Part shown: positions 9,594-17,004 of the stretch, in pieces
Position numbering within the stretch: the first letter of the stretch is position 1
Layout: each line of letters begins with the position of its first letter
From: Flavobacteriales bacterium UBA6770
Lineage (GTDB): Bacteria > Bacteroidota > Bacteroidia > Flavobacteriales_G > Salibacteraceae
Direction: 5' to 3'
DNA length: 64,000 nt
NCBI GenBank assembly: GCA_905181875.1
Contig: CAJIZH010000001.1
Location: 62,001 to 126,000, forward strand
The notes under the pieces: generated by a model
What the model saw: only the letters and a program-made list of their open reading frames with translations
Databases searched by the model: none
Told to the model about the DNA's origin: nothing
Program-made: the position numbers and the translations under genes

Positions 9594-10886
9594 TTGGAAT
9601 ATCAAAAGCTATATTTAAAGTTGAAATCTGCTGAGTACAGGCATTTTATTCTTACAATTATCCTAGCTTTTTTAATTCCAGTGCATCAGAATTTGTTGGG
9701 AATAACAATAGTGTTACTTGCCGTAAATTCAGCTTTCCTAAAGACAGAAAAAAAGCAAAATAATCTGCGTTATTTGTTTGCGGGGATGTTCCTCTATTTT
9801 GGTTATCATATAGCAGGCACTCTGTGGTCTGAAAATCAATCTTTTGCATGGTTTGATGTCCAGATCAAACTTTCTTTTTTGCTTTTGCCATTTATTTTTA
9901 TGCGCAGTAAATCATTTTGTGAAGAAGACTTTAATAAGGTATTGTCAAGTTACATTATTGGTTGTTCGGTAGCAATGGTAATTGGGGTTTTGAATGCTTT
10001 TTATGAATATCAGATAGGAAGCTCAACCTACCTTGATTTTTACGCACAAAAGATTTCTCCTAGTCTCCATATAGGCTACTTTTCGATGTACATGAATTTT
10101 GCGATAATCGTATTAATATACAAGCTGTATTTTACTTCTAAAGACCTCTTTTCAGTTATTAATATTATTCGAATTTCATTAATTTTGTTATTCTCTGTCG
10201 CCATATTTTTTAGTACTTCCAGAAATGGGTTCTTGGTCTTATTTTTCATTTTTATTCTTGCAATTGTTTATTCTATTGTGAGTAGAAGAAAATGGATGTT
10301 TGGAACCTTATTAGTGCTAATATCTTGGATTGCGTTATCATCCTTCCTAAGAGATTATAAGAACTCAACTTCTGACTTTCACGGATTTAAACAGGTAGTA
10401 GTTGCCGTTGAAAAAAAGGAAGTCAGAAAAACTGAATGGGAGAGCAGTGCAGTCCGTATTTTGGTTTGGAAAACTGCTGTTGAGATAATACAAGAATATC
10501 CTATTCTAGGCACTGGAACAGGAGATATTAAGGATGAGTTGGTAAAGCTCTACAAAGAAAAAGAATATAAATATGCCTATGAACGAAGGTATAACGCACA
10601 CAATCAATATCTTCAGACTGCTGCGGCATTGGGAATACCAGCAGGACTTATTTTAATATTTATGATTATTTCTCCTTTGTTTTACAGTTGGAAACGATGG
10701 CATTTTCTAGGATTTTTTTTAGCAATTATTGTCGGGATTGCTTGCCTTACCGAATCTGTTCTTGAAGTACAGGCTGGAGTAGTGTTTTATGCTTTCTTTG
10801 CCTCGCTATTTGCCCAGAATATGCAAAATGATTATCGAACAAATTTCATAGATAATCCTCTACTATATAGAAAAAACAAAATTTAG
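9594..10886 (+). CDS. O-antigen ligase-like membrane protein (Wzy_C family)
   Basis: This 430-residue multi-pass protein carries the Wzy_C/O-antigen ligase pattern: a large extracytoplasmic loop holding EYPILGTGTGD (about residues 300-315) followed by HNQYLQTAAALG with the conserved histidine. Such proteins join or polymerise sugar chains outside the inner membrane. The frame has no ATG near its N-terminus, so a TTG start at 9594 is used. It ends one base before the aminotransferase gene. Together with the Wzy-like gene at 4792 it gives the locus two polymerase/ligase-type proteins, one perhaps for polymerisation and one for ligation. Confidence 0.8.
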   Translation: MEYQKLYLKLKSAEYRHFILTIILAFLIPVHQNLLGITIVLLAVNSAFLKTEKKQNNLRYLFAGMFLYFGYHIAGTLWSENQSFAWFDVQIKLSFLLLPFIFMRSKSFCEEDFNKVLSSYIIGCSVAMVIGVLNAFYEYQIGSSTYLDFYAQKISPSLHIGYFSMYMNFAIIVLIYKLYFTSKDLFSVINIIRISLILLFSVAIFFSTSRNGFLVLFFIFILAIVYSIVSRRKWMFGTLLVLISWIALSSFLRDYKNSTSDFHGFKQVVVAVEKKEVRKTEWESSAVRILVWKTAVEIIQEYPILGTGTGDIKDELVKLYKEKEYKYAYERRYNAHNQYLQTAAALGIPAGLILIFMIISPLFYSWKRWHFLGFFLAIIVGIACLTESVLEVQAGVVFYAFFASLFAQNMQNDYRTNFIDNPLLYRKNKI

Positions 10887-10887
10887 A

Positions 10888-12099
10888 ATGAGAGTACCTT
10901 TTTCACCGCCAAGAATGGATAAAAAAATGGCAGATGCTGTTTTAGATACTTTATACTCAGGTTGGATAACAACCGGTCCTAAGACTAGGGAATTAGAAGA
11001 AGAATTAACAAAATATACTGGTGGTAAAGCAACAGTTTGTTTGAACTCTGCTACAGCGGGTTTAGAGTTGGCTTTGAGATGGTTAGGTGTAAAAGAAGGA
11101 GATGAGGTCATACTGCCCGCATACACTTATTGTGCAACTGCTAATGTTGTAATGCATTGCGGAGCAACTCCGGTTTTAGTTGATGTTGGTGATGATTTTA
11201 ATATAGATATCTCTAAAATTGAAGCAGCAATTACAAATAGAACCAAGGTAATAATGCCTGTAGATATTGCCGGAATGCCTATTGATTACGATGAATTGAG
11301 ACAACTGCTTGCCAAGCCGGTTGTTCGCGAATTATTTCACCCAAGTTCTGAGCAGCAAATTAAACTTGGAAGAATTATGGTGCTGGCAGATGCGGCTCAT
11401 TCCATTGGCGCTACTTATAAGGGGAAGAACTCGGGTACATTAGCAGATATAAGTTCATTTTCTTTTCATGCAGTAAAGAATTTACCTACAGCCGAAGGTG
11501 GAGCGGTAATTTTCAATCTCCCAGATCAGTTTGATTGCCTTGCTGTTCAGAAGCAATTTAAAGTAAAGTCATTGCACGGTCAATCAAAAGATGCTCTGGA
11601 GAAATCTAAGGCAGGTGGTTGGCGTTATGACATTACGGAACCGGGCTATAAATGCAATATGACTGATATTAACGCTGCTCTCGGGCTGGTGGAATTAGAG
11701 CGTTACGATAGTGATATGCTGGTCAAGCGTAAGTCTATTTTTGATAAGTATAATGTTTTGTTAGAGAAATATGATTGGGCAAATATTCCCGTTTATAAAA
11801 CTGAGGAAAAGCAAAGCTGCTTTCATATTTACATGCTTCGTATAAATAATGCAACTGAAGATCAACGCGATCGAATAATAGATAAGATTTCCGCTAAGAA
11901 AGTGGCGGTAAATGTTCATTTTCAGCCACTACCTTTAATGACTGCCTATAAAGAGTTTGATTTTAAAATGGAAGATTATCCTGTTGCTTGGAATAATTAT
12001 CAGCAAGAAATATCGTTACCTGTTTTTTATGACATCACAGATGAACAAATTGGTTGGGTAATCGATGCGCTGGTTTCAGCTGTTGAAGAAGTAATATAA
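10888..12099 (+). CDS. DegT/DnrJ/EryC1/StrS family PLP-dependent sugar aminotransferase
   Basis: This 403-residue enzyme of the fold-type I PLP family probably puts an amino group on a nucleotide-linked keto-sugar. The PLP-binding lysine is Lys197 in SSFSFHAVKNLPTAEGG, and the cofactor aspartate is in VLADAAHSIGA. The GWITTGP stretch near the N-terminus is typical of the family. Its stop codon overlaps the start of the sugar transferase gene by one base. An amino sugar in the repeat unit, possibly the first one, is inferred from this coupling. The region around residues 145-165 is longer than in many relatives. Confidence 0.92.
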   Translation: MRVPFSPPRMDKKMADAVLDTLYSGWITTGPKTRELEEELTKYTGGKATVCLNSATAGLELALRWLGVKEGDEVILPAYTYCATANVVMHCGATPVLVDVGDDFNIDISKIEAAITNRTKVIMPVDIAGMPIDYDELRQLLAKPVVRELFHPSSEQQIKLGRIMVLADAAHSIGATYKGKNSGTLADISSFSFHAVKNLPTAEGGAVIFNLPDQFDCLAVQKQFKVKSLHGQSKDALEKSKAGGWRYDITEPGYKCNMTDINAALGLVELERYDSDMLVKRKSIFDKYNVLLEKYDWANIPVYKTEEKQSCFHIYMLRINNATEDQRDRIIDKISAKKVAVNVHFQPLPLMTAYKEFDFKMEDYPVAWNNYQQEISLPVFYDITDEQIGWVIDALVSAVEEVI

Positions 12100-12686
12100 T
12101 GATTCGATTGGCTGATATAGTATTTAGCCTACTTGGCATTTTAGTGCTTTCTCCATTATTCTTAGTATTGGGTCTGTTGGTGAAAATTGACTCAAAAGGC
12201 TCCATTCTTTTTAATCAGCAAAGAGTTGGAAGATGGGGTAGGGATTTTTTCCTACATAAAATTAGAACGATGAAGGTGGATTCTGAAGCCTTAGGTCAAC
12301 TTACGGTTGGCGGCAGAGATCCAAGAATAACTGGTGTTGGTTATATTCTGAGAAAACACAAACTGGATGAACTGCCTCAACTATTTAATGTACTTAAAGG
12401 AGAAATGAGTTTGGTAGGGCCGAGGCCAGAAGTTCGAAGATATGTTGAAGAATATAACAGTCAGCAAAAAACAGTGCTCAATGTAAAACCTGGAATTACA
12501 GATTATGCATCAATAAGTTTTGTAGATGAAAATGATATTTTAGCAGCTTCGGATGATCCGGAAAAAGCCTATATAGAAGAGGTGATGCCAGAAAAACTAA
12601 AGTTGAATCAGAAGTTTATTGAAAATCCTTCTTTTGGAAATTACGTCAAAGTAATTTTATTGACAGGTTCAAAAATTATTCGTTAG
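12099..12686 (+). CDS. priming sugar-phosphate transferase (bacterial sugar transferase family)
   Basis: This 195-residue monotopic phosphoglycosyl transferase starts repeat-unit synthesis by moving a sugar phosphate to undecaprenyl phosphate. It has one N-terminal membrane segment (about residues 5-28), then the catalytic region FNQQRVGRWGR, the basic stretch FFLHKIRTMK and the family signature DELPQLFNVLKGEMSLVGPRP. It is of the short PglC type without the extra N-terminal membrane domain of WbaP or WcaJ. It is the last gene of the polysaccharide run and converges with the next gene, overlapping its 3' end by 11 bases. Confidence 0.93.
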   Translation: MIRLADIVFSLLGILVLSPLFLVLGLLVKIDSKGSILFNQQRVGRWGRDFFLHKIRTMKVDSEALGQLTVGGRDPRITGVGYILRKHKLDELPQLFNVLKGEMSLVGPRPEVRRYVEEYNSQQKTVLNVKPGITDYASISFVDENDILAASDDPEKAYIEEVMPEKLKLNQKFIENPSFGNYVKVILLTGSKIIR

Positions 12687-13428
12687 TAACGCAATTCATT
12701 GGTTTGAGTTCTAACAGAGCCGGAGCGACAGACCCTAAAGCTTCCGCCATAATCAAGTCTTTGCAACCCACATCTATTCGGCCAAAATTAATATGGATAA
12801 TACCTCTTAATAAAAAGGCATCAGCATCATATTCATTAAGTTCTATAGCTTTGTCAAGGTCGGTTAAGGCTAACTTAAAGTTTTGCATTTCGTTATGCAA
12901 GTTCGCTCTTTGAATGACCGCTTTGAATTCATTGGGATAGAGTTTAAGAAGTTTATCGTAAATTTCTAGAGCAAGATATTTATCACCATTTAAGGAATGA
13001 ATTACGGCCACATAGTAATATAACTCTCTTTTTTTTGGGAATTTTCGAATAGCAGTATTGAAATATTTAAGAGCAAGATCATTTTCAGCATTATTATAAT
13101 GGCAAAACGGTAAGTAGTAGTAAGGCAGAGCAATAGAACTATCTATTTCAATTACACGACTAAAAGAAGCTCCTGCAGAATCAAAATACTCTAACTTGTA
13201 ATATGCCATAGCTAGGTTAAAGTGAGCTTTCAGATAATCAGGTTTTAAAGCAATACTAGCTTTAAAATCAACGATAGCAGACTTGAAATCACCGGAATTA
13301 TAATCAGATTGTCCGTCAATACTTTTTTGAATATGTTCTTGGCCATATGACGTAAGGCAACTTAGTCCAGCGAAGCACGCAGTAATTAACGAAATTTTAT
13401 ACCGATTTAACAAAGTTGAAGGCACCAA
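12676..13428 (-). CDS. exported tetratricopeptide repeat protein
   Basis: This protein of about 250 residues has an N-terminal signal peptide (cleavage near SYGQ) followed by about five TPR units, for example KSAIVDFKASIALKPDYLKAHFNLAMAYYKL. TPRs act in protein-protein contacts and no partner is evident. No ATG lies at the start; TTG 13428 or GTG 13425 are the candidates. It is divergent from accC and converges with the sugar transferase gene, so it is probably not part of the polysaccharide operon. Confidence 0.75.
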   Translation of the reverse strand: MVPSTLLNRYKISLITACFAGLSCLTSYGQEHIQKSIDGQSDYNSGDFKSAIVDFKASIALKPDYLKAHFNLAMAYYKLEYFDSAGASFSRVIEIDSSIALPYYYLPFCHYNNAENDLALKYFNTAIRKFPKKRELYYYVAVIHSLNGDKYLALEIYDKLLKLYPNEFKAVIQRANLHNEMQNFKLALTDLDKAIELNEYDADAFLLRGIIHINFGRIDVGCKDLIMAEALGSVAPALLELKPMNCVTNE

Positions 13429-13443
13429 TTTATTTTAGCTTTG
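13416..13443 (+). promoter_or_regulatory. putative accC promoter of Bacteroidota type
   Basis: TTG at 13416-13418 and TAGCTTTG at 13436-13443 are 17 bases apart. This matches the TTG / TAnnTTTG consensus known for the primary sigma factor of this phylum. It lies about 45 bases before the ATG of accC and overlaps the first codons of the divergent TPR gene. Only the sequence match supports it. Confidence 0.45.
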
Positions 13444-13488
13444 GAAACTTAAGTCTCAATACAAATTTATTTAATTGAATTGAACATT

Positions 13489-14967
13489 ATGAAAAAAGTA
13501 CTAATAGCAAATCGCGGAGAAATTGCCCTTCGCATAATGCGATCATGTCATGAAATGGGGATCAAAACTGTTGCCATTTTTTCTGAGGCAGATAGAGGTG
13601 CTCCTTTTGTTCGTTATGCAGACGAAGCGGTTTGTATTGGACCTGCTCCTTCAAATCAGTCCTATTTGGTCATGAATAACATTTTGGATGTAGCTAGAAA
13701 GTTAGATGTGGAAGGAATTCACCCAGGCTATGGCTTCTTGAGTGAGAACGCAGAATTTGCTAAAAAAATTGAAGAAGCTGGCATAATCTTTATTGGCCCA
13801 GACACTCTTGCTATAGAAGTAATGGGGAATAAATTAGCAGCAAAGGAGGCTGTTAAAGCTTTTGGAATTCCAATGGTTCCCGGTACTGAAGGAGCAATTA
13901 AAGACTTGGCAGAGGCTAAAGAAGTAGCTGAAGAAATCGGTTTTCCTATTCTAATAAAAGCTGCTGCTGGAGGCGGTGGAAAAGGAATGCGAACGGTTCA
14001 TGAAGCAGAAAGTGTTGAAGAGCAATTAAAACTTGCAATGAATGAAGCAATATCTGCTTTTGGTGATGGATCAGTATTTATTGAACGTTATGTAACAACT
14101 CCAAGGCACATTGAATTCCAGATTTTAGCAGATAAACATGGTAATGTTGTGCATCTTTTTGATAGAGAATGTAGTATTCAGCGTCGTCACCAAAAAGTAA
14201 TAGAAGAGGCACCTAGCTCGGTTTTAACACCTGAATTAAGGCATGAAATGGGTGAATGTGCTAAAAAAGTAGCACGCTCTTGTAATTATGTTGGTGCAGG
14301 AACTGTTGAGTTTATATTAGAAAACAATACCGATTATTATTTTCTTGAAATGAATACTCGGTTGCAGGTTGAGCATCCAGTTACTGAGCAAATTACTGGA
14401 ATTGATTTGGTGAAAGAGCAAATTAAAGTAGCTCGAGGAGAGCAACTTTCCTTTACTCAAGAAGACATTAAAATTATTGGGCATTCCTTAGAAGTCAGAG
14501 TTTACGCAGAGGATCCTCAAAATAATTTTTTGCCAGATATAGGAACACTCCATAGATATAGAAAACCAGAAGGTCCTGGAATAAGAGTGGACGATGGTTT
14601 TGAAGAGGGAATGCAAATTCCAATTTATTATGATCCCATGATTTCTAAGTTAATAGCAACTGGAGAAAATCGTCAGGAAGCTATTGGTAGAATGGTCAGG
14701 GCAATTGACGACTATAAAATTGAGGGAGTTTCTACTACACTGTCTTTTTGTCGTTTTGCGATACAGCATGAGGCTTTTATTAGTGGAGACTTTGATACTC
14801 ACTTTGTAGAGAAGTACTTTAAACCAGAAATATTAGATCACTTTGATCAAAAAGAGGAAGAATTGGCAGCTTTGGTAATTGGTAAGTTGTTTGATGTATC
14901 AAATTCAAATAAATCGCAGGGTTATCCAACTCAAGAGATAACTAATTGGAAATACAATAGAAATTAA
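13489..14967 (+). CDS. accC: acetyl-CoA carboxylase, biotin carboxylase subunit
   Basis: This 492-residue enzyme uses ATP and bicarbonate to carboxylate biotin on its carrier protein, the first half-reaction of malonyl-CoA formation. The N-terminus MKKVLIANRGEIALRIMRS is diagnostic. The ATP-grasp glycine-rich loop (AAAGGGGKGMR), ECSIQRRHQKVIEEAP and the EMNTRLQVEHPVTE active-site stretch are all present. The start is ATG 13489 rather than the in-frame TTG 13480. The biotin carrier gene accB is not next to it. Acyl-CoA carboxylases other than acetyl-CoA carboxylase use very similar subunits, so the exact substrate complex is inferred. Confidence 0.93.
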   Translation: MKKVLIANRGEIALRIMRSCHEMGIKTVAIFSEADRGAPFVRYADEAVCIGPAPSNQSYLVMNNILDVARKLDVEGIHPGYGFLSENAEFAKKIEEAGIIFIGPDTLAIEVMGNKLAAKEAVKAFGIPMVPGTEGAIKDLAEAKEVAEEIGFPILIKAAAGGGGKGMRTVHEAESVEEQLKLAMNEAISAFGDGSVFIERYVTTPRHIEFQILADKHGNVVHLFDRECSIQRRHQKVIEEAPSSVLTPELRHEMGECAKKVARSCNYVGAGTVEFILENNTDYYFLEMNTRLQVEHPVTEQITGIDLVKEQIKVARGEQLSFTQEDIKIIGHSLEVRVYAEDPQNNFLPDIGTLHRYRKPEGPGIRVDDGFEEGMQIPIYYDPMISKLIATGENRQEAIGRMVRAIDDYKIEGVSTTLSFCRFAIQHEAFISGDFDTHFVEKYFKPEILDHFDQKEEELAALVIGKLFDVSNSNKSQGYPTQEITNWKYNRN

Positions 14968-14978
14968 TTAAAAGAGCA

Positions 14979-15722
14979 ATGGCATTTATAGAAAAATCTT
15001 CAAATCCGGCTTTTAGTGCCAAAATATTTGAAAAGCAAGGCTTAGCCGCTGAAGGTCAGAGGATGACGGTACAGGGAACAATTAATAAGTCTCTTATACT
15101 GTTTGTTTGTACAATTATTCCCGCATACTATGTTTTCGATATGTTTATGGCTGGAGCTGGAACGACAAGCTTTTTATTGATTGGTTTAGTAGGCGGATTA
15201 ATCGCTGCTGTGGTAACTATCTTTAAACCAACGGTTGCTCCAATCAGCGCTCCAATATATGCTGCACTGGAAGGCTTGTTTTTAGGCGGTGTTTCTGCAT
15301 TTGCAGAAAGTATGTATCCAGGAATAGCTTTCCAAGCTGTAATCCTGACTTTTGGGACAATGTTCGTAATGCTTTTTGCTTACAGAACAGGCTTGATCAA
15401 GGTTACAGAAAAATTAAAATCTGGGATTATTGCTGCCACTGGAGCAATTTTCGTGATTTACATGATCAATTTCGTAATGTCTATGTTCGGCTCAAGTATG
15501 CCAATGATGCATGACAGTGGTTTAATGGGGATTGGGTTCAGTTTATTGGTAATAGGTATCGCTGCAATGAATCTATTATTGGATTTTGATTTTATTGAAA
15601 AAAATGCCGCACAAGGTGCTCCAAAGTACATGGAATGGTTCAGTGCATTTGGATTAATGGTGACATTGGTATGGCTTTACTTGGAGATTCTTCGTCTTCT
15701 TATGAAGCTAAACAGAGATTAG
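14979..15722 (+). CDS. Bax inhibitor-1 / YccA family membrane protein
   Basis: This 247-residue protein has seven hydrophobic segments and the BI-1/YccA pattern, with an N-terminal SSNPAF stretch, GLFLGGVSAFAE in the middle and an acidic region (LDFDFIEK) before the last helix, where family members have their pH-sensing aspartates. It is an inner-membrane protein; a calcium leak channel is known for some members, but the bacterial role is uncertain. It lies 11 bases after accC and may be read from the same transcript. Confidence 0.85.
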   Translation: MAFIEKSSNPAFSAKIFEKQGLAAEGQRMTVQGTINKSLILFVCTIIPAYYVFDMFMAGAGTTSFLLIGLVGGLIAAVVTIFKPTVAPISAPIYAALEGLFLGGVSAFAESMYPGIAFQAVILTFGTMFVMLFAYRTGLIKVTEKLKSGIIAATGAIFVIYMINFVMSMFGSSMPMMHDSGLMGIGFSLLVIGIAAMNLLLDFDFIEKNAAQGAPKYMEWFSAFGLMVTLVWLYLEILRLLMKLNRD

Positions 15723-15759
15723 GCACAAAGGTTGTAATTTTATCATCGTAGAAAAAACG

Positions 15760-16350
15760 ATGAGAATTACACTGTTCATATTAGTACAATTGTTTGGAGG
15801 TTTCTCCAAAATAAATGCTCAGCTAGATTCCGCTGCTGGGCATTTGCATTATGCAAAAGTCATAGAGGGTGATACAGTACCCGTTGTTTTTATGAATTCC
15901 TACTCAGTTTGGGAGCAACGTGTATTCAAATCGAAAAAGGAAGAGAAGAAGTACAATAGACTTCAACGATATGTCAAAATAGTTTACCCTTATGCTAAAA
16001 AAGCAAATGAATTATTAGCAAAGTATCAATCGGAAATTGAAACGGAAGAAGATCCTCGAAAAAGAAAAAAATACTACAAGAAAGTTGAGGAAGAGTTACT
16101 TGCTGAATTCGGCGAGGATATGAAGGAAATGACCACTAGCCAAGGTCGAATTCTCATTAAATTGATCGACAGAGAAACAGATAGAACTTCCTATGAGCTG
16201 GTCAAAGAGTTTCGAAGTGGGATAACTGCTTTTTTTTGGCAGGGAATTGCAAAAGTATTTAGTCAAGACTTGAAGTCAGAATACGATGCAACCACAGAAG
16301 ACAGGTACATTGAAGAAATAGTAGTGGCTATTGAGCAAGGCCGATATTAA
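15760..16350 (+). CDS. DUF4294 family protein, probably exported
   Basis: This 196-residue protein has a short N-terminal hydrophobic signal (MRITLFILVQLFGGFSKINAQ) and a conserved body typical of DUF4294 in Bacteroidota: the KYNRLQRYVKIVYPYAKKA block and the SQGRILIKLIDRETDRTSYEL block near residue 130. Its function is unknown. The middle (about residues 45-110) is very rich in Lys and Glu. It lies 37 bases after the BI-1 gene and is closed by a strong hairpin. Confidence 0.82.
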   Translation: MRITLFILVQLFGGFSKINAQLDSAAGHLHYAKVIEGDTVPVVFMNSYSVWEQRVFKSKKEEKKYNRLQRYVKIVYPYAKKANELLAKYQSEIETEEDPRKRKKYYKKVEEELLAEFGEDMKEMTTSQGRILIKLIDRETDRTSYELVKEFRSGITAFFWQGIAKVFSQDLKSEYDATTEDRYIEEIVVAIEQGRY

Positions 16351-16358
16351 ATAAAAAA

Positions 16359-16399
16359 AAGCCTGGTTCATTGCGATAGTTATCGCACGAATCAGGCTT
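16359..16399. terminator. long hairpin terminator between DUF4294 gene and tRNA-Ser
   Basis: AAGCCTGGTTC (16359-16369) pairs with GAATCAGGCTT (16389-16399) with one G-T pair, and TGCGATA pairs with TATCGCA inside it. An A run precedes the stem and a T run follows, so it can serve both the DUF4294 gene and the convergent tRNA gene. Confidence 0.85.
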
Positions 16400-16407
16400 T
16401 TGTTTTG

Positions 16408-16495
16408 CGGAGAGACAGGGATTCGAACCCTGGGTACCCTTTTGAGGTACGCTTATTTAGCAAACAAGTCCTTTCGGCCACTCAGGCATCTCTCC
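16408..16495 (-). tRNA. tRNA-Ser (anticodon GCU)
   Basis: The minus strand folds as a class II tRNA with acceptor GGAGAGA/TCTCTCC. The anticodon stem CTTGT/ATAAG holds the loop TTGCTAA with anticodon GCT. A long variable arm (TACC..GGTA type) follows, as expected for serine, and the T arm has GGTTCGAATCC. The 3' CCA is not encoded. Confidence 0.95.
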
Positions 16496-16525
16496 GTTAT
16501 TCTGCAAACGCATTGTAGAATGATG

Positions 16526-16555
16526 CAAAAGTATAATTAAAACTATTTTGACCAA
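16526..16555 (-). promoter_or_regulatory. promoter of tRNA-Ser(GCU)
   Basis: On the minus strand TTG (16553-16555) is followed after 19 bases by TACTTTTG (16526-16533), about 30 bases before the tRNA. The same -7 octamer at the same 19-base spacing precedes the other tRNA-Ser in this window (44371-44400), which raises confidence in both. Confidence 0.65.
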
Positions 16556-16657
16556 CATAAAGTTCAGTTAAAATGGCCATGCCTTTTACTTTAGTTTAGA
16601 TAATGATTAAGGTTTTTAGAATCAACTGCTTGTGGCTGATTAAGGCTGCTTTTTCGC

Positions 16658-17004
16658 CTAAAATTCAAACTCAATTTTCATTTTTTTATGAGCAAGTCCA
16701 GCTGAATTCATCTTACCGGTTGGCACTATGTCTTCAAAAGTATCAGATGGCACTTCCCCGCATTTTGGGAATTGCTCTGGTTCAGTAAAATACAAGTAAT
16801 CTTTGTGACCTCCATTAATTTGCAACGGGTTTAAGAAAGAGCAAGTTCAATGTTATCAATTCTCTGCTATGCTTGTGGAAATGCGTCCTTAGAAATTTGC
16901 GTTGTGAAATAGTAATCTCCTCTTGTTCTGAAGACTATAAATAATGAGATATCCCATTCGCGTTTTAAAACTGCAGCTATAGCTAATATTTCTGTGTACC
17001 AATC
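16658..17004 (-). pseudogene. decayed gene of unknown family
   Basis: Protein-like sequence can be read on the minus strand but is broken. From 17004 one frame gives about 45 residues (starting DWYTEILAIAAVLKREWDIS) before a TAG. It continues for eleven residues to a TAA. A different frame then gives a clean C-terminal piece (INGGHKDYLYFTEPEQFPKC, later GKMNSAGLAHKKMKIEFEF) to a TAG at 16658. A point nonsense change plus a frameshift explains this. The first piece directly follows, in frame, the stop codon of the HD protein gene. The family is not recognised. Confidence 0.6.

Noticed and set aside
16603-16788. Plus-strand frame of 61 codons after tRNA-Ser(GCU)
   Set aside because: The minus strand of the same stretch shows a better-supported pseudogene; this frame resembles nothing.
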